Origin: Siniperca chuatsi
Lineage: Eukaryota; Chordata; Actinopteri; Centrarchiformes; Sinipercidae
Direction: 5' to 3'
Assembly (NCBI RefSeq): GCF_020085105.1
Contig: NC_058053.1
Span: 17,320,388 to 17,384,387 of the forward strand
Length of the DNA stretch: 64,000 nt
Part shown: positions 1 through 11,445 of the stretch, piece by piece
How the letters are laid out: each line of letters starts with the position of its first letter
Numbering within the stretch: the stretch's first letter is position 1
Notes under the pieces: generated by a model
Database searches by the model: none
What the model was told of the DNA's origin: nothing
Seen by the model: the letters and a program-made list of their open reading frames with translations, nothing else
Translations under genes and position numbers: made by a program

Positions 1-319
1 TCCATGTGATTTTAGACGCGACATCTGAATGGCCTCTAAGTGTTGCAATATAAGGGCATTTGTGGGGATACAGTAAATCGTGACTTGGGACAAGGGGTGT
101 AAAGTGGGGGGGGCCAATAGCCCCTTGGCCCCCCTACTTCCAGCGCCCATGCTTCATGCCTAGTTATATCTGTGTTATGCGCTATTTATAGTTTGTTTTA
201 TTATATTTTATTAATTTTTTAGTTTTCGTCTTCGCATGTCTTTTTGCCATGCAGAATTGAATCTTTTTTTTCATTTGGTTTTGCATGTTTTTCTGTGTAT
301 ATATATTATTTTATAACAG
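1..319. other. Sequence upstream of the CD200R-like V exon, no feature seen
   Basis: AT-rich sequence with a short G/C run near 105-140. I see no signal-peptide exon for the downstream receptor and no recognisable repeat. The 5' exon of that gene lies outside the window or has been lost. Confidence 0.5.
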
Positions 320-1679
320 AATAAACCCAAACCATTTCATCAGCGCAATCATTGCACCACTAAGTGCAAAAATAATGCAACAATATTTTGTTATCTGGAC
401 AATAGCCTTGAAGATTATGAAAGCAAATGAAACCTGTAAGATAGCTTTTAGCAATGATGGCCAAAGTAAGGACTCCTGCAATGATGGGAAGGCACTCCGA
501 AACACATCCAGCACTCATACCTGCACATCCCAAACTTCTCAAATTATGATGTGGGGGTCTACAAGTGTGAGTCCGTTTACACTGGAGGAAACGAAGACTA
601 TGAGATCCACGTGGCTATCACAGGTAGGACCTTTCTCCTCACAAGGATAGCTGATTTATAAAAACATGTGATCACTAAGGTTAACTTAAAACTGCCAATA
701 CATTTTTGGGGGTGATTTTGTTGAAACTAACCTTTTAATACAGTAAGCTCAAGTATTCAGCGAGTCTCATTTCTCCTTTTCTGTCTTCCCTGGCTCAGTT
801 CCTCCCAGTATATCAGCCTGGTTAGAGCGTAAGGACAACAAGATGGTGGCAGTGTGCAAAGCTGAAAGAGGAAAACCTGCTGCCAACATCAGCTGGAGTC
901 ATAGAGGAAACTCATCATCTGTGGAAACACTACTTGACTCACATGGGTTTTTTACAGTAGAGAGTCTTCTGGAGCTTCCAGAGGGAATGGATACAGTAAA
1001 CCTGAGCTGTGCTATCAGGCACCCGTACTGGAAAAGGGAGAAGACTTTGGTACCAGAGCCCAAAAAAGGTCAGGCTTTTGCAGAGTAGACAGCACAAGGG
1101 AAAAGATTTAAGATCTGGGGTTAGTGCAGAAGCAATATATTTAAATAAAAAATAAAAAATAAAGTAAAGTTTTATGTTTTTTGGGTAAACATTGACAAGG
1201 TGTTTTATATTATAGTGGTAGCTATAACTTTGTAAATAGATGTGTTGTATTGATGTCCAGCAGATTATTAACAAACATTTAATCTTCACTCTCTCTCTGC
1301 AGGTTATATTCCTTGGCTGCGCGTCGTCCTTATTGTTGTGGTGATCATTGTGTTTTTGGCAGGAGTGTTATTTTTTGCACAAAAGAAATTAATAACGTTG
1401 AGGTAAGAATTTTAATTTCATGAAAAATGTATTACAATGCGTACTAGCAAGTTTTTTGTTGAGTCACAGAGCTGGTTTGTGCATCCACCTTTTGTCAGGC
1501 GATGCCAGCAGTCAGACAGCTCCCCATCCAAATCTCCACCGGTAGGCAATCTTTCTGTAACTCTGCAGTTTATAGTTCTGTGTTTTACTGCACACTGTTA
1601 AGTTTTGTTCACGACACCTCTCTGTTTTATTCAGACAGAGGATGTGGAGGAAGTGGAGCCCTACCCTAACCCTACCTGA
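320..1679 (+). CDS. CD200 receptor-like membrane glycoprotein, 5'-partial, possibly a decaying copy
   Basis: Type I Ig-superfamily receptor of the CD200R family, which in mammals binds CD200 and dampens myeloid cells. Exons: V-set about 320-623, C2-set 799-1068, transmembrane 1303-1402, tail 1499-1541 and 1635-1679. The V exon ends with the J-proximal motif DVGVYKC. The C2 exon has SISAWLE, the first cysteine in AVCKAERGKP, then NISW and NLSCAIRHP. The membrane exon encodes a strongly hydrophobic V/I/L helix followed by KK. All junctions from the V donor onward are phase-consistent and use GT-AG. The short tail ends EDVEEVEPYPNPT then stop, so it lacks the NPxY region of mammalian CD200R. The V exon cannot be read in one frame: the reading moves near 387 (run of four T) and again near 517. 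Either the copy is decaying or the assembly has two single-base errors. The signal exon is not seen. The family call is good; functionality is doubtful. Confidence 0.72.
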
Positions 1680-3040
1680 GGAACTGTTCTGCCATCTACT
1701 GGTGGAAATCAGAATATAATCCATCATCATCATAATCATCATCATCTGTATATGATAAAATGTCTGAATGCTAATAATACATACTTCTAGAACTGCTGAA
1801 AGGTTAGTTTGTTTTCAAGTCCCTCTTAAAACAATAGTCAGATGTTGCTGTAATAATTCCTCCTGTTCACACTGGCCATCAAGAGATGTCTCCCTAATAT
1901 GCTTCAAATGTAACCGATTGGGGACAAAATCTACAGTCCACTAACACACAGCCGGGGTCTAGACTTTCTGTTTGAATTCTGCTATTAAATTGTAGGCTGC
2001 AGCAACTAGCATTAGTCTTATCCTCACATTGATTATTTAATTGAAAAGAAAAGAGGAAATCTCACAAATGTATTTCTTTCCACAGAACATGACACACTTG
2101 TTTTTCATGTGAACACACTGACATGATGTAAATGTAGCAAAGAACCTTCCTGATAGTTTGACCTTAAATCAAAGGGATTATTGCCATGACCTCTGTCAAA
2201 TGTTTTCAGGAGTGCAGTTGATTAACGGAGCAGAATAATGAGCAAAAGTGGTACTCTGTAAGCTTTTAATCAGTAAAAAATATCAATGACACAAAGGCAA
2301 CTTGCAATAAATTACACTACTCTACCATTTCATATGCATCCAGTCAAACATAAATAATTCTTTAGGTAGATACAAGCATAGACAAAAATGTACACATTTT
2401 CTGCATACACATACAAAACATAAAAAATATAAATCCTCAAGCTTAAATGTCTGTTTGTAGTATACTTGGGTGGTGTGCAGCATTTCTCAGGAGCACTATG
2501 TTGCAAAATGAGCACAAACTCTGAAATGCAGATTTAGGCATGAATTGAGGACACAATTATATAAACATTACATTCTTCTTTCATGGATTGGATGATGTGG
2601 CAATGGCATAAATTGCACACACAATTTAGCCATTTTATTATGCAAACATTTGTGCTAGATTTTAAGTTTGGGCACATAAATGTTGTTAGTAAAGGCTGGC
2701 TGAGACAGCTCAATGTGGGGTTAAATTTCGGCACATCAAACATACTTTGGTTTAAGGTGAAGCAAAGCTTTGGCTCTGTTTCAACAAAAACAGACTATAG
2801 ATAAACATCAAACTTTTATCTGCAGTAGAAAATCATAGAGTGACAGCAGATGTACTCACAATAACCAGCCTGACTACAAAGTCACTTCAGTGTTGACTTT
2901 CCGTTTACATGGTTACAGAACTGTTCTTTTCCTTTCATGGTAGAAAAAACAACAGTCCTCCCACTTTTGAATCACATACACCCCTTGTGTGAAAGCTGAA
3001 AGTAACACACTGAATACATTTTGAAGACTAATTTTCCTAC
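1680..3040. other. Receptor 3' flank, mostly featureless
   Basis: AT-rich sequence after the CD200R-like stop codon. It starts with a short CAT/ATC-rich tract near 1722-1746. I see no exon with splice sites and no recognisable repeat. Confidence 0.5.
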
Positions 3041-3059
3041 AAACAAAAACACACAGCAT

Positions 3060-4170
3060 CACAATAATTATAAAATTTGACACATAGTGGCATTAATGTT
3101 CTCAGTCAATCAGGTCATCTTGTAACTAATAGTAGTTTGTCAGAAGCTACTGGGTTCACTGTTTTGAAGACATTGCTGTTCTTGGAAACATTCACAACTG
3201 ACATAACCTCTTGCATGACGGGCAAAAGTTCTTCAAGTCCAAACACCAAAGCTATGTCCGAAATTCATACTACATACTAATTCTATACAGTATGTAATCA
3301 TCTAGTGTACTGTTTTAGCAGTTAGTATACTGCTTAAACATGTTATCCTCAAGATTTTTTTTCTTTTTCTTGTGTCCGATAATCCATAAAATCAATCAAT
3401 CAGTCAATACTGTTTTAGCAGTTAGTATACAACAATGTGAACATACTTCACCATTTTGTACTAAAAGGAAATGACACAATACGTGCAACGTCGAATATTA
3501 ATTAAACTGTGACTTTGGAAAGCTATTTGGCCAATTAAACTTCACACACATTTATCATCACATCAAGACAAAGCAAGATGATTTCCTAAGATTTAAATTC
3601 CATTTCCTTTGTGCATTGCATCTATCAACAGCACACTCAAAAATGGACCATATTTAGTATGCCTTCTGCCTGCTTTGTGTATACTTCATTTTGTCACTTT
3701 TCCAGTGTGAACACACTACACACTAAAAACCTGTTTAGAACCTGTAGAATGAATTTGGGACATGGCGCAAGTTCAGTTTCATTTGACTTAGCCTAAATCT
3801 TTCAGATTTACTGCTAATGTCACAACATTTCAGGAATTTATTTGTAGTATAAACGCACACTGACTACACCAATTTTGTTGACAAATCTTTCTGCAAATAA
3901 AAATGTATGCAATCAGAATTATTTAGAAGATGCTACAATCACATAAAAGTTTGACACACGGTGGCTTCTGTCATTCAGGTCATGGTGAAAGTAGTATGAT
4001 CTATGTCAGAAGCTACTGGATTTGGAGACGTTGCTATTCTTGAAGATGTTCAGAACTGTTCAAACCTTTTGTATGATTGGCAAAAATTATTCAAACCAAA
4101 CACCAAGACCAGTTTCCTTTGACTTACTAATTCCAAATAATGTGCTAATGTCATGACATTTCAAGAATCC
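3060..4170. repeat. Local duplication: unit 3060-3253 plus 3764-3830, repeated at 3943-4170
   Basis: The two units share ordered blocks: TTTGACACA at the left edge, GTCAGAAGCTACTGG, a GTTGCTATTCTTG-type block, TTGGCAAAA-type sequence, AAACACCAA, AGTTTC.TTTGACTTA, and CTAATGTCA..ACATTTCA. The first unit is interrupted by a 510-bp insertion (next entry) and the second is not. No coding sequence is apparent in either. They lie between two receptor genes that end facing each other. Confidence 0.6.
3254..3763. mobile_element. Non-autonomous DNA transposon (MITE-like) with about 20-bp inverted ends
   Basis: The left end reads ATGTCCGAAATTCATACTAC. The reverse complement of the right end reads ATGTCCCAAATTCATTCTAC, matching at 18 of 20 positions. 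There is no transposase ORF. It interrupts the first unit of a local duplication, while the second unit near 4100-4112 keeps the uninterrupted arrangement. Inside, a 20-plus-bp block (CTGTTTTAGCAGTTAGTATA) occurs twice, near 3311 and 3409, bracketing about 90 bp. The superfamily was not determined. Confidence 0.6.
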
Positions 4171-4540
4171 AGGCATATCGGTCTAAAGAGCTACAGATTC
4201 TCCTCCTGAGGTTGAGTGTCTTCTGTAAAGAGGTCAAATACAATGTTTGTCCTCTTGTGGAAGGCGCGCCACAGTTGTGTTCAGGCTTGAGGTTACCTCA
4301 AAAGTAGAGAGAAACATCTTGGGGCTTGGCATTTCCACAAGCAGCTTTTTTTTAATTTTGTCACAGTTTCTTGATTGACAATCAAGATTTGATGAACAGT
4401 TCAACTGAAAACTCGGCAGTTCAACTGCAAACAAGTTCTTGGATGTCATTGCGAAATATTAGACACTTTCCTGTTTGTGATATTATCTACTACATCTGCA
4501 TCTTGCAATAGACTGAATGAACGTTTCCTTCTGTTTCTGT

Positions 4541-5230
4541 TTACCCCATGAGTACATAATCGTCTTCACATTCGTCTTTAGATGAGCACTCAGATTCGCA
4601 TTTAGGTTGAAGTGCTGCTGGGACATTAACTGTTGCATAGTCACAATCATCGTCAGTGGTAGCTCTAGTTCTTCTTGATCCTTTGCCAGTGCTGTGGTCA
4701 ATACAGGCATACGTTACATCCTCGTTAGGCTGTCATGAGATAATAACACAGAGTGAGATAGTAATTTCTCAGTCCTAAACATGTTAATTTATCTTACTTT
4801 TTCATACAGTGCTACTGCAACCAGCATGTTTTTTTGATGTGGCTAGTGGTTATAACTTCCTGCAGATGAAATACACAGCCCCATAGTTTCTTTTACAACA
4901 GAGGCCTCACACTAACGTTCATTCAGTATGCAAATCTAACGAGGCAATACCTCTGACTGGGTTGTCATAAAAGCATAGAAACATACCCTGTCCCATGAAA
5001 AGGGAAAAGCTGGAACTGATAACTATGAAGATTTATGCTCAGCAAAAATAGACTCATCATTGATATGGGCAGGTCTACCTTATTATCTGTGCTGTTTTTA
5101 CCATCTGGTCCAGAATCCCCTGAAAGAGAATGTAAATATATAAAATTTTGCAAAACTCTGAGATTTTTATGTACTGTATATACTAAATGCTATAAATACC
5201 ATAGTCTTACCTTTCCTTTTCTTCTTTATC
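4541..5230 (-). CDS. Cytoplasmic tail of an unidentified inhibitory-type receptor, fragment
   Basis: Three minus-strand exons join in phase: 5211-5230 (20 nt, IKKKRKG, a stop-transfer-like basic stretch), 5079-5119 (41 nt, DSGPDGKNSTDNK) and 4541-4729 (63 codons with TAA). All have AG acceptors with pyrimidine tracts and GT donors. The last exon carries VTYACI, which fits the ITIM consensus [VILS]xYxx[ILV], then CDYATV and the C-terminal DDYVLMG. VTYACIDHS resembles the ITIM context of BTLA (AVYAVINH in the neighbouring gene). The very small exons are typical of Ig-receptor tails. I could not find a transmembrane exon or any Ig exon between 5231 and 7930. This may therefore be the orphaned 3' end of a receptor, or its ectodomain exons may be too divergent for me to see. 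Family unknown. Confidence 0.55.
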
Positions 5231-6229
5231 CTGACAGTAGAACAAATTGAAATTATGAGACCACAACACAGACACAATCATTCAGATCAACATAGCATTA
5301 AACACAGAACAATAACACCCAATTAGTGTGGGATTTGGACAAATAAAAAGACTGGTAATGGTAATTTAACTTACACTTAGCGGGTATTCATGTTGTTCAC
5401 ATCCTAAAATATCTAAAATATATATAATATATAAATATAATCATAATATAATATCTGCAACAGCTTTTTAGAGCTGTAAGTTTTGACACACAGCAGTATT
5501 TCCTTGACAGCTTAACAGATGACAATGTCTGGTGCAACAGGAAACACTTTACATATGCCTACAACCCACATCTGTCTATGTCCAACTGTCTGTGTCAGTG
5601 ACTAACAGCACAGGACGTGGAACTTGCATGCTTCTAGGTCAACATCTCACATCATGTTATAATAAATACATACTGTAATACACAGAAAAGCTGCTAATTC
5701 TTTATGTTTGACCTGTTGTCAAAAAACACTAGCCGAAACTGAGTCTATTCTTAGCCAGTAACCACTATTTTTTGATGTAGCAAAAGCGGAAGCTGCTTGC
5801 CATAGGTCCAAAATGCAACATTGTTTCATTTAAACAAGTACTTCCAGCTCTCTAATATTGTTTTTTTTATGTTATTGCCCACATTTTCTTCTAATTTAAT
5901 CACTCTTGTTTTAAAGAAGTTTTCTGTATTTCTGTATATTCAGCAGTTTCAGGAAAACTTTAGAAGGTAATTACAATATGCTGACAAACTGCTTTGTGCA
6001 TGTGAGTGTGCGTTATGTGCATGTCTTATATACTTACCCTGAAGTGCAGTTTCCCATGATGTGCCCACAGAATCTGGATGTTCACACTGTATTTGTCAGC
6101 AGGTGGCAGGTACTGGTGCTTGGTTGTTTAAGAACGACTCCAAGCTTCACACTTTGGTAGACAATGATCTCACTGATCTCTCTACTGCTGTATCTGAGTG
6201 CACACAGGCCACAGTAGAGAGACAGAGAT

Positions 6230-6231
<2 letters not shown>

Positions 6232-6291
<60 letters not shown>
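6232..6291. repeat. (GA)n microsatellite
   Basis: About 60 bp of near-perfect GA dinucleotide with one AAAG interruption. It gives artificial Ser/Leu-rich and Arg/Glu-rich reading frames. Confidence 0.98.
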
Positions 6292-6352
6292 TACCATACA
6301 ACGGCCTTTTTGTGTGCTATTTTGATTTCCTGTGTAAGATGGTTTCTAAAAC

Positions 6353-6356
<4 letters not shown>

Positions 6357-6419
<63 letters not shown>
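6357..6419. repeat. (CA)n microsatellite
   Basis: About 63 bp of uninterrupted CA, 65 bp downstream of the GA tract. Confidence 0.98.
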
Positions 6420-6421
<2 letters not shown>

Positions 6422-6810
6422 ATAAACTGATGTAGGAGAAAACCTTAATACGTTAATGGTTCAGTTCATCATAATCTAAAAAATAACACAACAAACAATT
6501 TTTACTAAATAAATTAAGACACAGTTCAAATGTCATTATTTCAATGGTGGCAGAAGTCCAGCACATATCTCAAAAGATCTGCAAATAAAACTAAAACTAT
6601 CAGCATTACTAGATACCGCAGGAGGTAAATATAGATCTAGGTGAGGCGAGCTGACCCTTATGTTTGCTCTTGTTGTTGTATTGTCTCATTTGCATGATTG
6701 TGCAAATTTTCTTGATGAGTAATATGAGGAAGTCAATGATCTATTTTTCACATTCAGTGGAAAGTCCAGTTTACTTTACAATCTATGTCTTTGTCAAGAA
6801 TAAAAATAGC

Positions 6811-6884
6811 AGTATATTACAGAAATATCTCTGAATGATCATTATGGATGTAATGATCATTCAGAGATATTTCTGTAATATACT
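6811..6884. repeat. Perfect inverted repeat, 34-bp arms and 6-bp spacer
   Basis: The left arm 6811-6844 and right arm 6851-6884 are exact reverse complements, separated by TGGATG. The arms begin AGTATATTACAG and end ..ATGATCATTA. No mismatch is present over 34 bp. It is not associated with a gene or with a repeat I recognise. Confidence 0.95.
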
Positions 6885-7930
6885 CAATGCAGTAAAATCA
6901 GCAACTTAAAATGAAGATGATTCACTGTACTGAAAGTTTTGATCAGTTTCAGCTGTCAAATATCTGATGTTTGAGATCTGATAGATTTTTAAAAATACTT
7001 ACATTGTATATTAATTCATTCGAGACCATGTATTCATATGCAGTAGATAATATTATGCTATACACTGGAGGGTGCTGTTGGCTCAGTCTGGGTGATTCAC
7101 ATACCACTAAGAGATTATGTTACGCCATCTGCTGGTTGTGTTGACACAAACAAGAAATTAAAAAAAACCCACTTTTGATATGTACAGTAACATGTCTAGT
7201 GAGAATACACAAGATGATGCAGTACATCCACATCCACCAAAACAAGTAATTGCCATGTATGTGTTTAGTTGTTTTAGAAATAGTCCTGTGTTAAAAATTG
7301 TTTATCCAAGTCACAGTAACCGCTTGTGACTGCACTTTGGCAGACTTTATTTCTCCATCTGCAGGAGCTGCAGATATTTGCACAGATTGAATAAGGAAGG
7401 CAAACAAGTATCTTATTATTTCATAAAGATGATGAGAACATTCAAGTGGCCTCTAGTGATCACTGCTTACCAATATAAGTTGTTTACAAGCATGCATGTA
7501 GCCTGTCTATAGCAGTAATACTTTTTGTGTTAAAATTGATTTAATCCCCTTTTCAGCACTCATTGGAATGATATGTACCCAAGGGCTCAGTCTGACTTTG
7601 AAGCCAGGATGTCACAACTTCCTGCTGGGCTGCTGGGCTCCTGAGTCACTTTAGAACAACATTGGAGTGTTGTTGGTTGAGATGATGAATCTGTGAACAG
7701 CCCCCTGACAGGAAGTGACAAGCCCACTTAATAACCTTAATGTAATGTGCAATTTTCACATGGGTGCACATTGTAAACTGTGTTATTTCATGACACATTG
7801 AAATACACACGTGCAGGAGGGTCTTCGAATATATATTGTATGTAGAAGGTCAGGAAGTGGTGAGCTTGTCATGAGCGGAATGAGCCCATGCAGTTGCTAC
7901 AGTTTTAGATCATCTGTAAAGTCTTAGGTA

Positions 7931-10504
7931 ATGAACACGTCAAGCCTAATGGATAGACTGTCGTACATCTATCTGCTGATATTTATGTGTTTTACATTAG
8001 TCTGCACCTATGGAAGTGCTCAAGGTAAGCCTTAACACTCTTATATTTTGTGATTTGACTTTCAACAGAGCATGAGGGAACATTTTGAATAGATTGGAGT
8101 CATTAACTGGACAAGAGAAAACAGTTAAATTTGAGATTACAGCCCGTAACTTACATTGTAATTATTTAATCTCTATGAGCTATCAATACAATATGTGTTG
8201 GGTACTTACTTATATGTGAGTACAAGGGAAGAAGATCTTAAAAGTTAGGGAATAAGGGGATAACAACTATGTGTTCAAGGGGGACTTGATACATAACAGG
8301 AAAATTGTGTAAACAGGGTAGCATTGTTGATGTTGCAATTAAATTAAGTTAGATTTATATAGTTTGAAAATGTTACTACATTTCTTGCACGTATTTGTCA
8401 GAATTTACTATAGTATTATGAGAAATGTTTCTGTTGTCTTGTATTATTGTTGTGAATGATTCAAGACAAGACCGTGGATGGGTTTTGAGTGAAATTTGAT
8501 TTTTTTTTGTTGTTTCTTTTTTAGACTTGTTTCCTTCATGTGAAGTTGGGCTGATGGTGCGGAGAGGCACGGCATGGAAAACTGGCCCAGGACAACTTCT
8601 GACAGTCAGATGTCCTGTCAAACACTGTGGAGAATCACTCAATGTTACCTGGTGTAAACTGCTTGACACAAACAAATGTGAACAGATTAATTATACAGAG
8701 AATGTAGAAATAATACAGAAACATGTTAAGGATGGAATTACCTCATTTTTGACTTTCAAACGGATATCCATTCATGATGACGGCCTTTACAGATGTTATT
8801 TAAAAGGATACAAATATGGGGTAGTCAGTCACATCATCAACATCTCAGTTTCAGGTAGGCAGTTTTTTTCTCCCTCAGAGCCAAAATATAGACATAAAAT
8901 GTCTAGTTTCAAGTGTTAATTGTATATTATTTCTATCAATCTACAGACTTAAACCAGGGGGTTAAAAACTCTGACAATAATGCTGGTAAGACCCTTTATT
9001 TGTCAAATTATATACATACATTTGAATGGATACAGACTAGGACTACTGATCTGGTTCTTCTTTTGTAGATGAGTTAGCAAGCACTGCTGATGAGGAGGAT
9101 GTGTCCTGGCTGCCCTACTTCTACATCTGTATTAGCATAGCTCTTCTGGTCATCACATTGACAGTGTTAACCCTCCTGAGTTTTTATGGCTGGAAAGGTA
9201 AGAACATTAAAATGTGTTCTGAATTCCTGTGACAAAATTTCTAGAGCTTACCACCTAACAGTGCAGCATTTGTTTTATGTATTCTTCACAGGAAAACTGA
9301 CCCGCAACCACACAAAGGGACAGGTAATGTGATGCAGTGTTGCTAACTTAAAGGAATAGTTTGACATTTTGGGAAATAAACCTGCTCGCATTCTTGCTGA
9401 GAGTTAGATGAGTCGATTGATATCACTCTCATGTTTGTATGATAAATATGAAGCTACAGGCAGAAGCCAGTTAGCGAGTCAACCAGTGTCGACTCGAAGT
9501 TACTGCGCCCAGTCAAGAAGAAGTTCAGCACCTGTAAAACCACAACTTGTTTTTACACTTCAGTTTTTGCATGGATTAAACAAACGATATATAACGTGTG
9601 CGCACAACCATGTTGCAATGACCACAAGCAAGTGATTACTGTGCTCAGTAATTTGGGGTTGGTAGGTGCCAGTCTTTGAGAAGTTACTGTAGCCTATGTG
9701 TCATGTAGATCAGTATAAACATGAAATCTAACAGGCTATGCTGAAATATATGAACAAAAAAAACATTTCTGACATCTATAAATTATTGTAAAAATGTCAT
9801 AAATGGCAAAAATATATGTTTTGTGTGTTTGTTATTGTTGATAATACATTCAGAAAAATTTACAAACAATATGATCTATGGCTTAATATCCATTAGGGTT
9901 AATTAGTGAGCTTCAGAGGTGCTGATAGGTGATTACCTTTGGACAGAGCAGACAGCCCCTGTTTCCTGTCTTTGTGCTAAGCTAAGCTAACTGTCTGCTG
10001 GCTTTTAGCTTCATATTACGCTTATAGACCTGCGAGTATTGATCTTCATCTAACTCTTGGCAAGAAAGCAAACAAGCAAATTTCCCACTATTTAGAATTA
10101 TTCCTTTAACCCAGATGCTATAGTCATAAGGGTGTCAAGCAAGAGTATTTGATTTGCTTTTTGAACGTTTTTCTGGTGTTTTGGTGTCATAGGAAATGTC
10201 CACTCATGTGATACCCGACCTCCCCAAAAGGAGTGCTCCTTCCACTCATGTCCTGCAAACCCACTTCTCCATCCTGAATGACATCTGCACTCCAAATACT
10301 GCAGAAAAACCACTATCGCAACCTCCGCTGATGACCACTGAGAACCAGCCTGCTGTTGCAAACACAGCAGATAAAAGTCAAGTTTTAGACCGTGCAGTGT
10401 ATGCTGTCATCAACCACCGGCAGCCTGGGATACCTGCCAGAGAACAGCATACTGTGACTAAACAAAATAAAAACACAGAATATGCTGCCATCAATGTTTC
10501 CTGA
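7931..10504 (+). CDS. btla: B- and T-lymphocyte attenuator (BTLA)
   Basis: Inhibitory Ig receptor of lymphocytes; mammalian BTLA binds TNFRSF14/HVEM and recruits SHP phosphatases. Exons: 7931-8024 (signal peptide), 8525-8854 (Ig), 8947-8985, 9069-9197 (membrane), 9292-9323, 10193-10504. They sum to 936 nt, 311 residues plus stop (human 289). The Ig exon has SCEV at the start, TVRCPVKHCGESLNVTWCKL, close to human CPVKYCANRPHVTWCKL, and DDGLYRCYL. The membrane exon has YICISIALLVITLTVLTLL. The tail holds AVYAVINH (Tyr about 278, ITIM, equivalent to human IVYASLNH) and C-terminal TEYAAINVS (Tyr about 305, ITSM-type, equivalent to TEYASICVRS). The upstream tail tyrosines of human BTLA, including the Grb2-type site, are absent. 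All introns are GT-AG with matching phases. The ATG at 7931 starts a typical hydrophobic signal peptide. Confidence 0.93.
9349..10108. mobile_element. Fold-back DNA element with about 130-bp inverted ends in btla intron
   Basis: The left end 9349-9477 begins TTAAAGGAATAGTTTGACAT. The right end, about 9972-10108, reads as its reverse complement (ending ..ATTCCTTTAA). Shared inner blocks are GAGTTAGATGA, AATATGAAGCTA and the reiterated GCTAAGCTAAGCTAACT. The middle (about 9480-9960) is unrelated filler. It is a non-autonomous teleost repeat and fills most of the last btla intron. A second, shorter copy lies at about 23140-23360. Confidence 0.75.
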
Positions 10505-11445
10505 ACATTTTTGATTTGTCATCGCATCATCACATACAGATGAAAACATGGATGGAAAAATGTACACAAGTAGGTGGTGGTGTCACGGAACAGGCATGGA
10601 AGTTAAGCGATAAACCACACAACAGAAGAGGTGAATGGAGGAGGCTTGTGGTCATGCAGATGCACAGTACAGTCATCTTGAATTAAACTGACTAGACCAG
10701 AAGCAGCACAGGGCTTTTTGGAGGGCTTTTTTTGACTGATTTGACTGTGTTGGCTAAAGCATTGGCAGCTTACATAAAAAAGCCCAGTGGGTAAGTAGAT
10801 TTGTCATGTGCAGACTCACTGAATACTTATTGTGCATTCTTATGTCTGATTTGGTAGTCTGAAGACTGTAGTTTAGGAGGCGTTTATATCTTGTAAAAAA
10901 AAAAAGTTCAGTGTTGTAATATAATCCAAGATGGATGTTGTGTCCTCAATAATTATTTTATTTTATTGCATTCCATTTTACAGAAAGAATCATTTGGCCT
11001 GCTCATCTTTTAGTACTTTATATATATATATATATATACAAATTTACGAGTCTGATATTTTATCTCACACGTTTTTCACTGCCACCGGCGGAAATGCAGT
11101 ACCTGGTATGTCGACCACACTAGTGTGATTTAGTTTAAATGTGCAGGAAGTTAAAGAGGGGATCGACACTGACATAATTTGTGGTAGCAGACACCCTGCC
11201 TCTTCACAACCACATATGGTTTACATACTGACATACTGAAGTCGGAAAGTGGTCTTATCATTCTCACAAGTTCAGCAAGTTAAATAACATACAGGAAGTA
11301 TCGATTGGCCTGATAGTGAAAAAAAGTGAAAGTTAACAGACATAAATACTTAACAGAAACAAAAAGAGGAGAGGAAGAAAGAATTTTCCAAAACCAATTT
11401 AATATTTTATTAAAGACAATAAAATTTCACAGAAGACCATGGGTT
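10505..11445. other. btla 3' flank, no further feature
   Basis: Presumed 3' UTR and flank. There is an A-run at 10897-10908 and a TA tract near 11021-11038. I see no exon. Confidence 0.45.

Larger units (their letters stand above)
5231..7930. other. Intergenic stretch between orphan tail and btla
   Basis: Contains AT-rich sequence at 5400-5455, the two microsatellites at 6232-6419 and the perfect hairpin at 6811-6884, each listed separately. A stretch near 6045-6240 is open on both strands and looks mildly codon-like, but has no convincing splice sites. No Ig or membrane exon was recognised on either strand. Confidence 0.45.

Noticed and set aside
6045-6240. Codon-like stretch open on both strands upstream of the GA tract, considered as an ectodomain exon for the orphan tail
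   Set aside because: No matching splice sites and no Ig cysteine-tryptophan pattern on the minus strand.
6082-6425. Ser/Leu-rich, Arg/Glu-rich and Val/Cys-rich reading frames
   Set aside because: They are translations of the GA and CA microsatellites. The same applies near 12485-12729, 14408-14590 and 30619-30857.
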